DNA from: Pseudomonas sp. H3(2019)
GTDB taxonomy: Bacteria > Pseudomonadota > Gammaproteobacteria > Pseudomonadales > Pseudomonadaceae
Length of the DNA stretch: 64,000 nt
Assembly (NCBI RefSeq): GCF_007713465.1
Contig: NZ_VMSG01000009.1
Coordinates: 62,001 to 126,000, forward strand
Reading direction: 5' to 3'
The notes under the pieces are model-generated. The model was not told the DNA's origin. It made no database searches and saw only the letters and a list, made by a program, of their open reading frames with translations. A program made the translations under genes and the position numbers. Positions 16,812 to 25,663 of this stretch are shown here, in pieces. Positions within the stretch are counted from its first letter, which is position 1, and every line of letters starts with the position of its first letter.

Positions 16812-17777
16812 ATGCATACGCGCTGGCTGCTGGTATTCGCGCTGTTATCGGGCAGCGCCAATCTCCTGGCTGCCGAGCATGCGGTCAAGGTCATCAGCCC
16901 TGGTCGGCTGAACATGGGCGACTCCGAACTGGCGGTTGGCGTGAGCCAATCATCACCGCAGATTCAGCGTGTGCTGATCGTGATTCATGGCCGTTTGCGC
17001 AACGCTGAAACCTACCGCCAGAGCGCGGAAAAAGCCGCTGAGCAGGCCGGACAAAGCGCGACTACCCTGGTGATCGCGCCACAGTTCCTCAATGAAACCG
17101 ACATCGCACGCCATCAACTGCCCGACAGCCTGCTGCGCTGGCGCGGCGATGACTGGATGGCCGGCGATCTGTCCACCGGCCCGAGTCCGCTGAGCTCCTA
17201 CGCGGTACTCGACAATATTCTGGAACGCCTGAGCGATCGCCAGCAGTTTCCAACGCTGAAAGAAATCGTCATTGCCGGCCACTCCGGTGGTGCGCAAGTG
17301 GTGCAACGTTATGCACTGCTCGGCCACGACCAGCCGGCCCTGCGAGCTGCAGGCATCAGCGTGCGCTACGTGATCGCCAACCCGTCTTCGTATGCGTATT
17401 TCGATGAGCAGCGACCGGTGCCGTTCAATGTTGCACGTTGCCCAGGTTTCAATGACTGGAAGTACGGACTTCTCAAGCTGCCGGACTACGCCAACGGGCA
17501 AACGGCGCAGCAATTGGAGCAAGGCTACGTTCAGCGCAACATCACTTATTTGCTGGGCCAGCGAGACACCAACCCCCATCATCCGGCATTGGACAGGAGT
17601 TGCGCCGCCGAGACGCAGGGCGCGTATCGGCTGATTCGTGGACACCACTATTTCGACTACTTGCAGCAGCGCCATCCCGAAGGACTGAATCAGCGGCTGA
17701 TCGAAGCGCCCGGCGTCGGGCATAACGGGGACAAGATGTTCACCTCACCCGAGGGGCAGAAGGCGTTGTTTCAGTAG
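16812..17777 (+). CDS. Exported alpha/beta-hydrolase-fold protein
   Basis: This 321-residue protein has a signal peptide (residues 1-20, ending NLLAAEH). The hydrolase fold is shown by VLIVIHGRLRN (oxyanion-hole strand), the nucleophile elbow IVIAGHSGGAQVV and the C-terminal His in APGVGHNGDKMF. The acid residue is probably one of the Asp residues near QRDTNPHH. The substrate is unknown; the poorly conserved lid suggests an esterase or amidase acting in the periplasm. The start has GAAGAG nine bases upstream. It is a single gene, followed by a short hairpin repeat. Confidence 0.75.
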   Translation: MHTRWLLVFALLSGSANLLAAEHAVKVISPGRLNMGDSELAVGVSQSSPQIQRVLIVIHGRLRNAETYRQSAEKAAEQAGQSATTLVIAPQFLNETDIARHQLPDSLLRWRGDDWMAGDLSTGPSPLSSYAVLDNILERLSDRQQFPTLKEIVIAGHSGGAQVVQRYALLGHDQPALRAAGISVRYVIANPSSYAYFDEQRPVPFNVARCPGFNDWKYGLLKLPDYANGQTAQQLEQGYVQRNITYLLGQRDTNPHHPALDRSCAAETQGAYRLIRGHHYFDYLQQRHPEGLNQRLIEAPGVGHNGDKMFTSPEGQKALFQ

Positions 17778-17805
17778 CTGGAAGTATGTCGCCTGATATG
17801 GACCC

Positions 17806-17825
17806 ATCGCGAGCCTGCTCGCGAT
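17806..17825. repeat. Family B REP hairpin, solo copy
   Basis: ATCGCGAGCCTGCTCGCGAT is an 8-bp stem with a 4-base loop, the core of the GAGCAGGCTCGC family that forms inverted pairs at 47941, 58036 and 59771. It lies between the convergent hydrolase and HAD genes. Confidence 0.75.
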
Positions 17826-17850
17826 AGCGGTTAACCAGACAACAAATCCC

Positions 17851-18444
17851 TCAAGCCAACAGCATCTGCCGCAATTCCACACAATCCTGCGCATACCAAT
17901 CGGCCAACTCTGGCCACGGATTCTCCGGCAGGTTCACCAACACCGTCCGTGCGCCCGCCGCGCGCCCGCAATCCAGGTCAAAGCGATAATCACCGACCAT
18001 CACCAGCTCGCTTGGCGCCACGTCCCAGGCCTCGGCCAGCTTCAGCAAACCACCCGGATGCGGTTTGGGCGGTGCTTCATCACGTCCCAGCACATCCTCC
18101 ACCGCAAAGCAGTCAGCCAGGCCGATCGCCTCAAGCGTGACATGGGCCAGTTCACGAGCATTGCGCGTGAGAATGCCGAGGCGATAGCCGCGTCCGGCCA
18201 GCTCACGCACCAGTTCCACAGCGCCGGGTGCCGGTTTGGAGCCCAAGGCCAGGTCCCGCTCATGCTCCAGCAGCCAGGCGTGTTTCGCCGCGGCTTCATC
18301 GGCCGGCAGCGCCGCGAGGTGGGTGAGGATGTCGTGCTCAGCGGGAATCGCCAGCGCCTGGCGAATCGCCACGAAATCGTGCACGGCAATGGTCAGCGTG
18401 CCGTCCATGTCGAACACCCAATGCCGCACCTCGGAGAGACTCAT
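17851..18444 (-). CDS. HAD-superfamily phosphatase (Gph-like)
   Basis: This 197-residue hydrolase has all four HAD motifs: VFDMDGTL (nucleophile Asp), ILTRN, the Lys in PPKPHPGG and MVGDYRFDLDCG. A small helical cap follows motif I, as in phosphoglycolate-phosphatase-like enzymes. The substrate is unknown, probably a small phosphate ester. The ATG at 18444 overlaps the tesB stop in ATGA, so it is cotranslated with the thioesterase; the longer frame upstream lies inside tesB and is discarded. Confidence 0.85.
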   Translation of the reverse strand: MSLSEVRHWVFDMDGTLTIAVHDFVAIRQALAIPAEHDILTHLAALPADEAAAKHAWLLEHERDLALGSKPAPGAVELVRELAGRGYRLGILTRNARELAHVTLEAIGLADCFAVEDVLGRDEAPPKPHPGGLLKLAEAWDVAPSELVMVGDYRFDLDCGRAAGARTVLVNLPENPWPELADWYAQDCVELRQMLLA

Positions 18445-19310
18445 GCCCAATCCTTGCGATGACGAATCAGGCCTTCCTGAGTGACCGACGCTACCAGTTT
18501 GCCGGCGCGGTTGAACACGCTGCCACGGGAGAAACCACGAGAATTGCCGGCCCATGGGCTGTCCATGGCGTACAGCAACCAGTCATCGGCGCGCAGGTCG
18601 GCGTGGAACCACAAGGCGTGATCGAGGCTGGCGACTTGCATATCTTTCTGCCAGACCGACTTGCCGTGCGGCAACATCGATGTAACCAGCAATCCGAAAT
18701 CAGAGGCGTAGGCCAACAGGTATTTGTGCAGCGCTGGCGAGTCGGCCAACGCACCGTCGGTGCGGAACCAGACGTACTGGACCGGATCTTCCGGTTGTGG
18801 GTTGTAGGGGTCTCTTTTCGTCACCGGGCGAAACTCGATCGGCTTGGGGTACAGCAGTTTTTCGCGCATGTGCTCGGGAATCAAATGCGCGCGTTGCTGG
18901 GTGATTTCCAGCTCGGACGGCAGGTTTTCCGGTCCGACCACCTGCGGCATCGTCGTCTGGTGTTCGAAGCCTTCTTCGTCGTACTGGAACGACGCGCTGC
19001 ACGTGAAGATCGGGTTGCCCTTCTGGATCGCCGTCACGCGGCGGGTGCTGAAGCTGCCACCATCGCGCACTCGATCCACCTGGTAGACAACCGGCATACC
19101 CGCATCGCCCGGACGCAGGAAATAACCGTGCATCGAATGCACATGGCGCGCGTCTTCGACCGTCTGGCTGGCTGCGGAAAGGGACTGGCCCAATACCTGG
19201 CCGCCGAACAGCTGACGAAAACCCAGGTCCTGGCTACGACCGCGAAACAGGTTTTCTTCGATCGGTTCCAGGGTCAGCAAGTCGACCAGATCATCCAACA
19301 CATGGCTCAT
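18441..19310 (-). CDS. tesB: Acyl-CoA thioesterase II
   Basis: This 289-residue double hot-dog protein hydrolyses a broad range of acyl-CoAs. Signatures include RLFGGQVLGQ-like FRQLFGGQVLGQSLSAA, HSMHGYFLRPGD and DGGSFSTRRVTA in the first hot-dog domain. In the second are SLDHALWFH with the catalytic Asp and SVTQEGLIR with the catalytic Gln. The length matches E. coli TesB (286). It is the first gene of a two-gene unit with the HAD phosphatase. Confidence 0.94.
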   Translation of the reverse strand: MSHVLDDLVDLLTLEPIEENLFRGRSQDLGFRQLFGGQVLGQSLSAASQTVEDARHVHSMHGYFLRPGDAGMPVVYQVDRVRDGGSFSTRRVTAIQKGNPIFTCSASFQYDEEGFEHQTTMPQVVGPENLPSELEITQQRAHLIPEHMREKLLYPKPIEFRPVTKRDPYNPQPEDPVQYVWFRTDGALADSPALHKYLLAYASDFGLLVTSMLPHGKSVWQKDMQVASLDHALWFHADLRADDWLLYAMDSPWAGNSRGFSRGSVFNRAGKLVASVTQEGLIRHRKDWA

Positions 19311-19416
19311 TCAGACTCTCCTCACACAGAGCAATGCCGCCCAGTCTTGGCTGCGACGGTCGATTCAGATAGTGGCCAGGGCCAACCATGAGCCCATTGT
19401 AAACATCCCGGCGAGC

Positions 19417-19986
19417 TTATCCATGCAAGGTTTCCAACCACTGCTCGCGGGTAATGCGGTACAGCACATGGTGACGCAACGGATCCTCACGCCCGACCCT
19501 TGGGTGTTCGAAATCCGCCGACGGGTCGTAATGCATACCGATCGCCTGCATGACTTTCTGCGAAGGCAGGTTGGCTTCGGTGGTAAACGCCACGATTTCG
19601 TCCAGCGCCAAACGGTCAAAGCCGCAACGCAGAGCGGTCCAGGCCGCTTCACTGGCGTAACCCAACCCCCAGTGCTCACGGGCCAGGCGCCAGCCGATTT
19701 CAGTCGCCGGGGTGAAAGAAGCCTCGAACCCGACCACCGCCAATCCGGTAAAACCGATAAACGCGCCGGTGTCCTTGCGCTCCAGCGCCCAGAAGCCATA
19801 ACCATGCTCCGCGAAATGACCACGGATTCGCCCGATCAATGCCGCGCTTTCCAGACGGCTCAAGGGTGCCGGAAAGTAGCGCATGACCTGTGGGTCGGCG
19901 CACATCGCCGCAAACGCCGGCAAATCCTCATCGCGCCATTGGCGCATCAGCAGCCGCGCGCTTTCGAGTTGCAGTATCGGCTCCAT
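19417..19986 (-). CDS. GNAT acetyltransferase of the RimJ/RimL type
   Basis: This 189-residue acetyltransferase_3-type protein opens with LQLESARLLMRQWRDEDLPA. The acetyl-CoA binding region is IGWRLAREHWGLGYASEA, and NLPSQKVMQAIGM is the usual end of the fold. Relatives acetylate ribosomal protein N-termini or small amines; the target is unknown. The ATG at 19986 is preceded by GGAGGGGG, a strong ribosome-binding site, while the ATG at 20010 is not. Confidence 0.83.
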   Translation of the reverse strand: MEPILQLESARLLMRQWRDEDLPAFAAMCADPQVMRYFPAPLSRLESAALIGRIRGHFAEHGYGFWALERKDTGAFIGFTGLAVVGFEASFTPATEIGWRLAREHWGLGYASEAAWTALRCGFDRLALDEIVAFTTEANLPSQKVMQAIGMHYDPSADFEHPRVGREDPLRHHVLYRITREQWLETLHG

Positions 19987-20071
19987 CGTTCCCCCTCCGT
20001 TCCCCTGCAAACAAGTCTACATCGCTGGTAGGATCCTTCACTCATTCACTCATTCACTCCATGAAATCGCC

Positions 20072-20992
20072 ATGTCGCTGCCGCTGATTTACCACGAAGA
20101 CTACAGCCCCGAGTTCCCGGCGGAACATCGCTTTCCCATGGACAAGTTCCGACTGCTGCGCGATCACCTGGTGGACAGTGGTTTGACCCAGGATCAGCAG
20201 TTGCTGCGCCCGGAAATCTGCCCGACCGAGATTCTCGCCCTCGCCCATGACCCTGCGTATATCGAACGCTATATGGGCGGCGAGTTGTCCCGCGAAGACC
20301 AACGGCGGCTCGGCCTGCCGTGGAACGAAGCACTGGCCCGACGCACCGTGCGCGCGGTTGGCGGCTCATTGCTGGCCGCCGAACAGGCCCTGGAACACGG
20401 CATGGCCTGTCATCTGGCCGGCGGCACGCATCACGCTCATTACGATCACCCGGCGGGTTTCTGCATCTTCAATGACCTGGCGGTGATCAGCCATTACCTG
20501 CTGGAAAGCGGCCGCGTCGGTCGGGTGCTGATCTTCGACTGCGACGTGCACCAAGGCGATGGAACTGCACGAATACTGGAACATACCCCGGACGCGGTGA
20601 CGGTTTCCCTTCATTGCGAAAAGAACTTTCCCGCACGCAAGGCCAAAAGCGATTGGGACATTCCGCTGCCCATGGGCATGGGCGATCAGGACTACTTGAA
20701 AGTGGTCGACGACGCGCTGAATTACCTGCTGCCGCTCTATCAGCCCGACCTGGTGCTGTATGACGCCGGTGTCGATGTGCATAAAGATGACGCGCTGGGC
20801 TACCTGAAACTGACCGATGAAGGCGTCGCTGCCCGCGACGAAAGCGTACTGCGCCATTGCCTGGGGCGCGACATCCCGGTGGTCGGGGTGATCGGCGGCG
20901 GCTACAGCAAGGACCGCAAGGCTCTGGCGCGACGCCATGGCATCCTCCATCACAGCGCACAACGGGTCTGGCAGTCATCAGGTTGTCACTGA
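20072..20992 (+). CDS. Histone-deacetylase-superfamily hydrolase
   Basis: This 306-residue protein is of the bacterial HDAC/AcuC/acetylpolyamine amidohydrolase superfamily. The active site is complete: the His pair and charge relay in GGTHHAHYDHPAGFCIFND, the zinc ligands in DCDVHQGDGTA and the Asp in DAGVDVHKDD, and the transition-state Tyr in GVIGGGY. Zinc-dependent deacetylation of a lysine, polyamine or small amide is expected; the natural substrate is unknown. The ATG at 20072 is the family start (LIYHEDY); earlier in-frame codons lie in the gap behind the divergent GNAT gene. Confidence 0.87.
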   Translation: MSLPLIYHEDYSPEFPAEHRFPMDKFRLLRDHLVDSGLTQDQQLLRPEICPTEILALAHDPAYIERYMGGELSREDQRRLGLPWNEALARRTVRAVGGSLLAAEQALEHGMACHLAGGTHHAHYDHPAGFCIFNDLAVISHYLLESGRVGRVLIFDCDVHQGDGTARILEHTPDAVTVSLHCEKNFPARKAKSDWDIPLPMGMGDQDYLKVVDDALNYLLPLYQPDLVLYDAGVDVHKDDALGYLKLTDEGVAARDESVLRHCLGRDIPVVGVIGGGYSKDRKALARRHGILHHSAQRVWQSSGCH

Positions 20993-21055
20993 GGTGTGGA
21001 TGCTTTACCCACAATGCCTGTGGAACGGCCTGTGGATAACCTGAGTGAAAGGACC

Positions 21056-21082
21056 TACAGGCTATAGCGCGTATAGCCTGTA
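21056..21082. promoter_or_regulatory. Perfect 27-base inverted repeat, role unknown
   Basis: TACAGGCTATA and TATAGCCTGTA are perfect 11-bp arms around GCGCG. The element lies in the 208-base gap between the HDAC-like gene and the flavoprotein gene, 118 bases before the latter start. A T6 run follows only 12 bases later, so it is not a standard terminator. It could be an operator or a stable mRNA end. It does not resemble the repeat families of this window. Confidence 0.55.
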
Positions 21083-21200
21083 AGCCATTGAGCGTTTTTT
21101 AACCAGCTCAAACCCATACCCCCCGTAGCAGTCCTGCAGCGTATTTCAAAGGTGTGCTGATAGAATGCCCGCCCTATTCCGCCGAACCGCAGCTCACGCC

Positions 21201-22442
21201 ATGACCCAGCCCTCCGCCAACCGCCCTCACCACGTCGCCATCATCGGTGGCGGCCCTGCCGGTCTGATGGCCGCCGAGGTGCTGAGCCAGGCCGGGGTCA
21301 AGGTCGATCTGTACGACGGCATGCCCTCGGTAGGTCGCAAATTCCTGCTGGCCGGCGTCGGTGGCATGAACATTACTCATTCCGAAGCCTACCCGGCATT
21401 TCTGGCGCGTTACGCCGAGCGCGCTCCGCGCATCGCCCCGTTGCTGCGCGAATTCGGGGCTGAGGCCTTGTGCCAGTGGATTCATGGGTTGGGTATCGAA
21501 ACGTTCATCGGCAGCTCTGGCCGTGTGTTTCCGACCGACATGAAAGCCGCCCCGCTACTGCGCGCCTGGCTCAAACGCCTGCGCGATGCCGGCGTTGTTA
21601 TCCACACCCGCCACCGTTGGCTGGGCTGGAACGCCGATGGCAGCCTGCGTATCGATAGCCCCGAGGGCCAGAAGGCGATCAGCGCCGATGCGCTGTTACT
21701 GGCGCTGGGTGGCGGCAGTTGGTCGCGTTTGGGCTCGGATGGCGCCTGGATGCTGCCGCTGGAACAACGCGGAGTCGCCCTGGCGCCGCTGCAACCGAGC
21801 AATTGCGGATTCGAGGTGAAGGCCTGGAGCGAGCTGATGGTCAGCAAATTCGCCGGGGCCCCGCTGAAAAATATCGCCATTGGCCTCAACGACGATGTCC
21901 CGCGACTCGGCGAATGCGTGATCACTGCCACCGGCATCGAAGGCAGTTTGATTTACGCGTTGTCGGCGCCGATCCGCGAGACCATCAATCAGACCGGCTC
22001 GGCAACCATCCACCTCGACCTGCTGCCTGGCCGGCCTGTGGATAAAATCCAGGCGGCGCTGAGCAAACCCCGTGGTTCACGCTCCATGGCCAAACACCTG
22101 CACAGCCAACTCGGCCTCGACGGGGTCAAAGCGGCACTGTTGCGCGAACTGACACCGGCCGAATGCTTCACTGACCCGCTTTTGCTGGCCAGCGCCATCA
22201 AGGCCTTGCCTCTGACACTGGTCAACACCCGCCCATTGGACGAAGCCATCAGCAGCGCCGGCGGCGTGACGTTCGAAGCGATGAATGAAAAGCTGATGCT
22301 CAAGCAATTGCCTGGCGTGTTCTGCGCGGGGGAAATGCTCGATTGGGAAGCGCCAACGGGTGGCTATCTACTGACCGCGTGCTTCGCCAGTGGGCGAGCG
22401 GCGGGGCTGGGGATCGTGGAGTGGTTGCAGCGCAGGATGTAA
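21201..22442 (+). CDS. HI0933/BaiN-like flavoprotein (TIGR03862 type)
   Basis: This 413-residue FAD protein has the dinucleotide motif VAIIGGGPAGLMAAEVL and the HI0933 signature VGRKFLLAGVGGMNITHSE. The C-terminal motif VFCAGEMLDWEAPTGGYLL ends with a second FAD contact region. Members are conserved oxidoreductases of uncertain role, sometimes annotated as NAD(P)/FAD-dependent. The ATG at 21201 is preferred over 21165, which adds residues before the Rossmann strand with no family support. It is a single gene ending at a hairpin repeat shared with convergent rhlE. Confidence 0.86.
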   Translation: MTQPSANRPHHVAIIGGGPAGLMAAEVLSQAGVKVDLYDGMPSVGRKFLLAGVGGMNITHSEAYPAFLARYAERAPRIAPLLREFGAEALCQWIHGLGIETFIGSSGRVFPTDMKAAPLLRAWLKRLRDAGVVIHTRHRWLGWNADGSLRIDSPEGQKAISADALLLALGGGSWSRLGSDGAWMLPLEQRGVALAPLQPSNCGFEVKAWSELMVSKFAGAPLKNIAIGLNDDVPRLGECVITATGIEGSLIYALSAPIRETINQTGSATIHLDLLPGRPVDKIQAALSKPRGSRSMAKHLHSQLGLDGVKAALLRELTPAECFTDPLLLASAIKALPLTLVNTRPLDEAISSAGGVTFEAMNEKLMLKQLPGVFCAGEMLDWEAPTGGYLLTACFASGRAAGLGIVEWLQRRM

Positions 22443-22452
22443 TTCGTCGCTA

Positions 22453-22481
22453 ATCGTTCCCACGCTCTGCGTGGGAACGAT
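22453..22481. repeat. Family A hairpin, single unit
   Basis: ATCGTTCCCACGC and GCGTGGGAACGAT form a perfect 13-bp stem with loop TCT. It lies between the convergent flavoprotein and rhlE stops, where it could protect or end both transcripts. Confidence 0.85.
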
Positions 22482-22496
22482 CATTGTCGGGGGGGC

Positions 22497-23831
22497 TTAA
22501 GGCTTACGCTTCCGCGGCCCGGTATTGAACACCGGTACTTTGCGCACAGGCTTGATCGAAGGTTCCGGCGCCGAAGCATCACCGCTTTCCACCCACTTGC
22601 CGAGGTTGCGTTTGCTGCCCCCGGAGACTTTTGGCTTCTTCGGTTTTTTCGGCTTCTTGACCACCTGACCGCTGGCATCGGTGTCCGGCACGCGGTGTTC
22701 AGGCTCGAAGTCCTGCTCCATGTGGCGGGTCAACGTCTGACGCGTCAGCATCTCGATGGCCGACAGCTGATTCACTTCATCGGCACACACCAGCGAAATC
22801 GCCTCGCCGGTCGCGCCTGCACGGCCGGTGCGACCGATACGGTGGATGTAGTCCTCGGCGACGATTGGCAGGTCGAAGTTCACCACCAGTGGCAAGTCTT
22901 CGATATCCAGACCACGGGCCGCGACGTCAGTGGCGACCAGAATCTGCACTTCGCTGGCCTTGAAACGGTCCAGTGCACGCTGGCGCGTAGCTTGCGGTTT
23001 GTCGCCGTGGATGCCATCGGCATTCACGCCCAGGCCCTGGAGTTTCTCCACCAACGCGTCCACGCCGTTGCGGGTCTTGGCAAACACCAGCACCTGCTTC
23101 CAGCGATTCTTGCGCAGCAAGTGAATGAACAGCTCGGCCTTGCGCTTCTTGTCGACCGTGACCACCCATTGTTTGACGGTATTGGCGGCAACGTTACGCG
23201 GGCTGACTTCGATGCTCAGCGGATCATTGAGCATTTTTCCGGCCAACTCGCGAATCGCATCGGAGAAGGTCGCGGAGAACAGCAGCGTCTGACGTTTTTT
23301 CGGCAGCGCCTTGTAAATGTTCGCCAGCTCTTCGGAGAAACCCAGATCGAGCATGCGGTCGGCTTCGTCCAGCACCAGGGTTTGCAACTGGTTGAACTTC
23401 AGCGCGTTCTGGCGGAACAGATCCAGCAGGCGACCAGGCGTGGCGACCAATAGATCGACGCCTTTGCGCAGCTTCATCATTTGCGGGTTGATGCTGACGC
23501 CGCCGTACACCGCGTAGGTGCTCAGCGGCAGGTTCTCGGCATACTGACGCACGCTTTCATGAACCTGCTCAGCCAGCTCGCGGGTTGGCACCAGAATCAG
23601 CGCGCGTACCGAGTTACTGGTGACTTTCGGCCCTTCCATGGCCAGCAATTGCAACAGCGGCACAGCGAAACCAGCGGTCTTGCCGGTACCGGTCTGGGCG
23701 GCAGCCATCAGGTCGCGACCGGCCAGCACCGCCGGAATGGCTTGCGTCTGCACTGGGGTCGGAGTCTGGTAGCCGAGCGTCTCAAGGGCGCGCAGCAAGG
23801 GTTCGATCAGGCCAAGAGTGGCGAAAGTCAT
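22497..23831 (-). CDS. rhlE: DEAD-box RNA helicase RhlE
   Basis: This 444-residue ATP-dependent RNA helicase has the Q motif region (GYQTPTPVQTQAIP), motif I AQTGTGKT, Ia PTRELA, II DEAD, III SAT, V ATDVAARGLD and VI HRIGRTGRAG. The C-terminal tail from about residue 375 is basic and low in complexity (KKPKKPKKPKVSGGSKRN), as in RhlE helicases, and probably binds RNA. RhlE proteins act in RNA turnover and ribosome assembly. The ATG at 23831 (MTFATLGL) matches the family start; the frame extends to 23867. P. aeruginosa has two RhlE proteins, and position suggests RhlE1 (from memory). Confidence 0.92.
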   Translation of the reverse strand: MTFATLGLIEPLLRALETLGYQTPTPVQTQAIPAVLAGRDLMAAAQTGTGKTAGFAVPLLQLLAMEGPKVTSNSVRALILVPTRELAEQVHESVRQYAENLPLSTYAVYGGVSINPQMMKLRKGVDLLVATPGRLLDLFRQNALKFNQLQTLVLDEADRMLDLGFSEELANIYKALPKKRQTLLFSATFSDAIRELAGKMLNDPLSIEVSPRNVAANTVKQWVVTVDKKRKAELFIHLLRKNRWKQVLVFAKTRNGVDALVEKLQGLGVNADGIHGDKPQATRQRALDRFKASEVQILVATDVAARGLDIEDLPLVVNFDLPIVAEDYIHRIGRTGRAGATGEAISLVCADEVNQLSAIEMLTRQTLTRHMEQDFEPEHRVPDTDASGQVVKKPKKPKKPKVSGGSKRNLGKWVESGDASAPEPSIKPVRKVPVFNTGPRKRKP

Positions 23832-23883
23832 GGGAATACCGTAGGAAAAATCAGCGCGAGTGTGCAATGGCGCGCAGTTTACC

Positions 23884-24810
23884 CTAATTCACACGGGATT
23901 CTGTCGGCACCAGGACCGCAGGCCGCTCAGGAGCACGTCGCCACTGCGGCAGACTGATCAGCACCACGGCACTGATGATCACCGCCATCGCCAAAGCCTC
24001 TTCGATACCGATGCTCTCTCCAGCAAAAACGATCCCCAACAACACCGCCACTGCCGGGTTGACGTAGGCATAACTGGTGGCCGCCGCCGGACGGACGTTT
24101 TTCAGCAAATACATGTAGGCGTTGAAGCCGACGATCGAACCGAACACCGCCAGGTACATCATCGCGACCCACCCCTCGAGTGGCGGCAAGCTTTGCAGCT
24201 GTTCGCCAGTCAGCGCGCTGCCGATCAACAACACCACGCCGCCGACCAGCATTTGCGCCGCACTGGACATCGCGCCCTGAGGCATTGGCAAATGTTTGCT
24301 CCAAACCGAACCAAACGCCCAGGCTGCCGCCGCAGCAATCAGCAGCACAGCCCCCAAAGGGCTCGATTGCAGATTGGAGCCCAGGTTGAGCATGGCAATA
24401 CCGATCAGCCCGAGCACAATCCCCGCCCATTCCAGACGAGTATTACGCGTGCCCCAGAAATACCCGCAGAGCAAGGTAAACAACGGCACTGTCGCCAACG
24501 CCAAGGCCGCAACGCCAGAGGCCACGCCCGTGTGCTCGGCCATGCTGACCGCGCCGTTGCCAAAACTGAGTAACAAAATCCCGATCAGCCCCGCCGCCTT
24601 CCACTGCGGCCAAGTCGGTGCTGGCACACCGCGCCAGCGCAGGAAGGCGTACATCAGCGTCCCGCCGACAATAAAACGAATGCCGCCAAGCATCAGCGGC
24701 GGCCAGTACTGCACGCCGATGCGTATCACCAGATAGGTCGATCCCCAGATCACGTACAACGCAAAAAAAGCACCCATCAGCGGTAACGGAAAACGGCGTA
24801 GGCCTGGCAT
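23884..24810 (-). CDS. EamA-family exporter (YedA-like)
   Basis: This 308-residue DMT transporter has ten hydrophobic helices in two repeats. Repeat 1 opens GAFFALYVIWGSTYLVIRIG and ends near residue 140; repeat 2 includes FGSIVGFNAYMYLLKNVRPA and SYAYVNPAVAVLLG. This pattern is that of YedA-type drug/metabolite exporters. The substrate is unknown. It is upstream of rhlE on the same strand with 52 bases between, and a family A repeat lies upstream. Confidence 0.87.
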   Translation of the reverse strand: MPGLRRFPLPLMGAFFALYVIWGSTYLVIRIGVQYWPPLMLGGIRFIVGGTLMYAFLRWRGVPAPTWPQWKAAGLIGILLLSFGNGAVSMAEHTGVASGVAALALATVPLFTLLCGYFWGTRNTRLEWAGIVLGLIGIAMLNLGSNLQSSPLGAVLLIAAAAAWAFGSVWSKHLPMPQGAMSSAAQMLVGGVVLLIGSALTGEQLQSLPPLEGWVAMMYLAVFGSIVGFNAYMYLLKNVRPAAATSYAYVNPAVAVLLGIVFAGESIGIEEALAMAVIISAVVLISLPQWRRAPERPAVLVPTESRVN

Positions 24811-24918
24811 GGGACGCTCGAAGGCAGGACAAGGAGAGCGTTATTTTAGAAAGCCGACGGACGGAACTTAAGTTACAAAACCTGTTTATAAGGCCAGTAC
24901 ACTTTTCAAAGTACCACC

Positions 24919-25009
24919 GCGTCACATCAAGAGCGGACGCGGAGCGTCCAGTGAGGCATTCCCACGCAGGAGCGTGGGAACGATCATTCACTCCGCGTGG
25001 GAACGATCA
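24919..25009. repeat. Family A REP-like element, incomplete copy
   Basis: The right half of the family A element (GGACGC hairpin, then TTCCCACGCAGGAGCGTGGGA) is followed by an extra partial unit CCGCGTGGGAACGATC. The left outer hairpin is missing. It lies just after the exonuclease stop and upstream of the exporter gene. Confidence 0.8.
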
Positions 25010-25012
25010 AGC

Positions 25013-25624
25013 TTAGAATCCGCGATGGCGCTTGAGGTGTTCGTTGATCTTCGCCGCTGGCACTTTCTGCAAGCTGCACAGCAAGTCATGGGACAACTCG
25101 CGCAAGCCGTGTTTCTGCCGCAGCTCTTGCGCCAGATGCGCGGTGAGGTTGGCGGCCATTTCCGCATCGGCCATGGCCCGGTGAGCCTGACCGGTGTGGG
25201 GCAATTGGGCGAAGGTGGTCAGGGTGCCGAGTTTGTGGTTCGGTGCAGCCGGCATCAGGCGGCGGGCGAGTAACAGCGAGCAGGCAAAGTTCTGCAAGCG
25301 TGTGCGTTTGATCCGCCCCAGCTCAAAGTCCCAGAACTTCTGGTCGAAGGCGGCGTTGTGGGCCAGCAGCGGCGTGATACCGACGAATTCGTTGACCTCA
25401 TTCATCACCTGCTCGGCCGAGGGTGCAGTGCGCAGCATGGCGTTGCTGATACCGGTCAGTTGCTCGATGAAGGCCGGAATACGCACGCCGGCGTTCATCA
25501 GGCTTTGGTAACGGTCGACAATGCGCCCCTGTTCAAGAATCACCACGGCAATTTCCGTGGCCCGGCACGTGCTGCTCGGGGAGATTCCGGTGGTTTCGAA
25601 GTCGATGACAGCTATGCGTTCCAA
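25013..25624 (-). CDS. DnaQ-like 3'-5' exonuclease (DEDDh)
   Basis: This 203-residue exonuclease-fold protein has the DEDDh residues in VIDFETTG, LLAHNAAFDQKF and HRAMADAEM. It resembles the PolIII epsilon/PolC exonuclease domain but has no polymerase-binding tail. A role in DNA or RNA 3' trimming or repair is likely; the substrate is not known. The start is a plain ATG with the catalytic Asp eight residues in, as usual. It shares direction with the NYN-domain gene 39 bases upstream, so the two nuclease-type genes are probably cotranscribed. Confidence 0.87.
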   Translation of the reverse strand: MERIAVIDFETTGISPSSTCRATEIAVVILEQGRIVDRYQSLMNAGVRIPAFIEQLTGISNAMLRTAPSAEQVMNEVNEFVGITPLLAHNAAFDQKFWDFELGRIKRTRLQNFACSLLLARRLMPAAPNHKLGTLTTFAQLPHTGQAHRAMADAEMAANLTAHLAQELRQKHGLRELSHDLLCSLQKVPAAKINEHLKRHRGF

Positions 25625-25663
25625 ACCTGTTCCTTGCGTTCAATAATCAGCTTTTAAGCAGCA

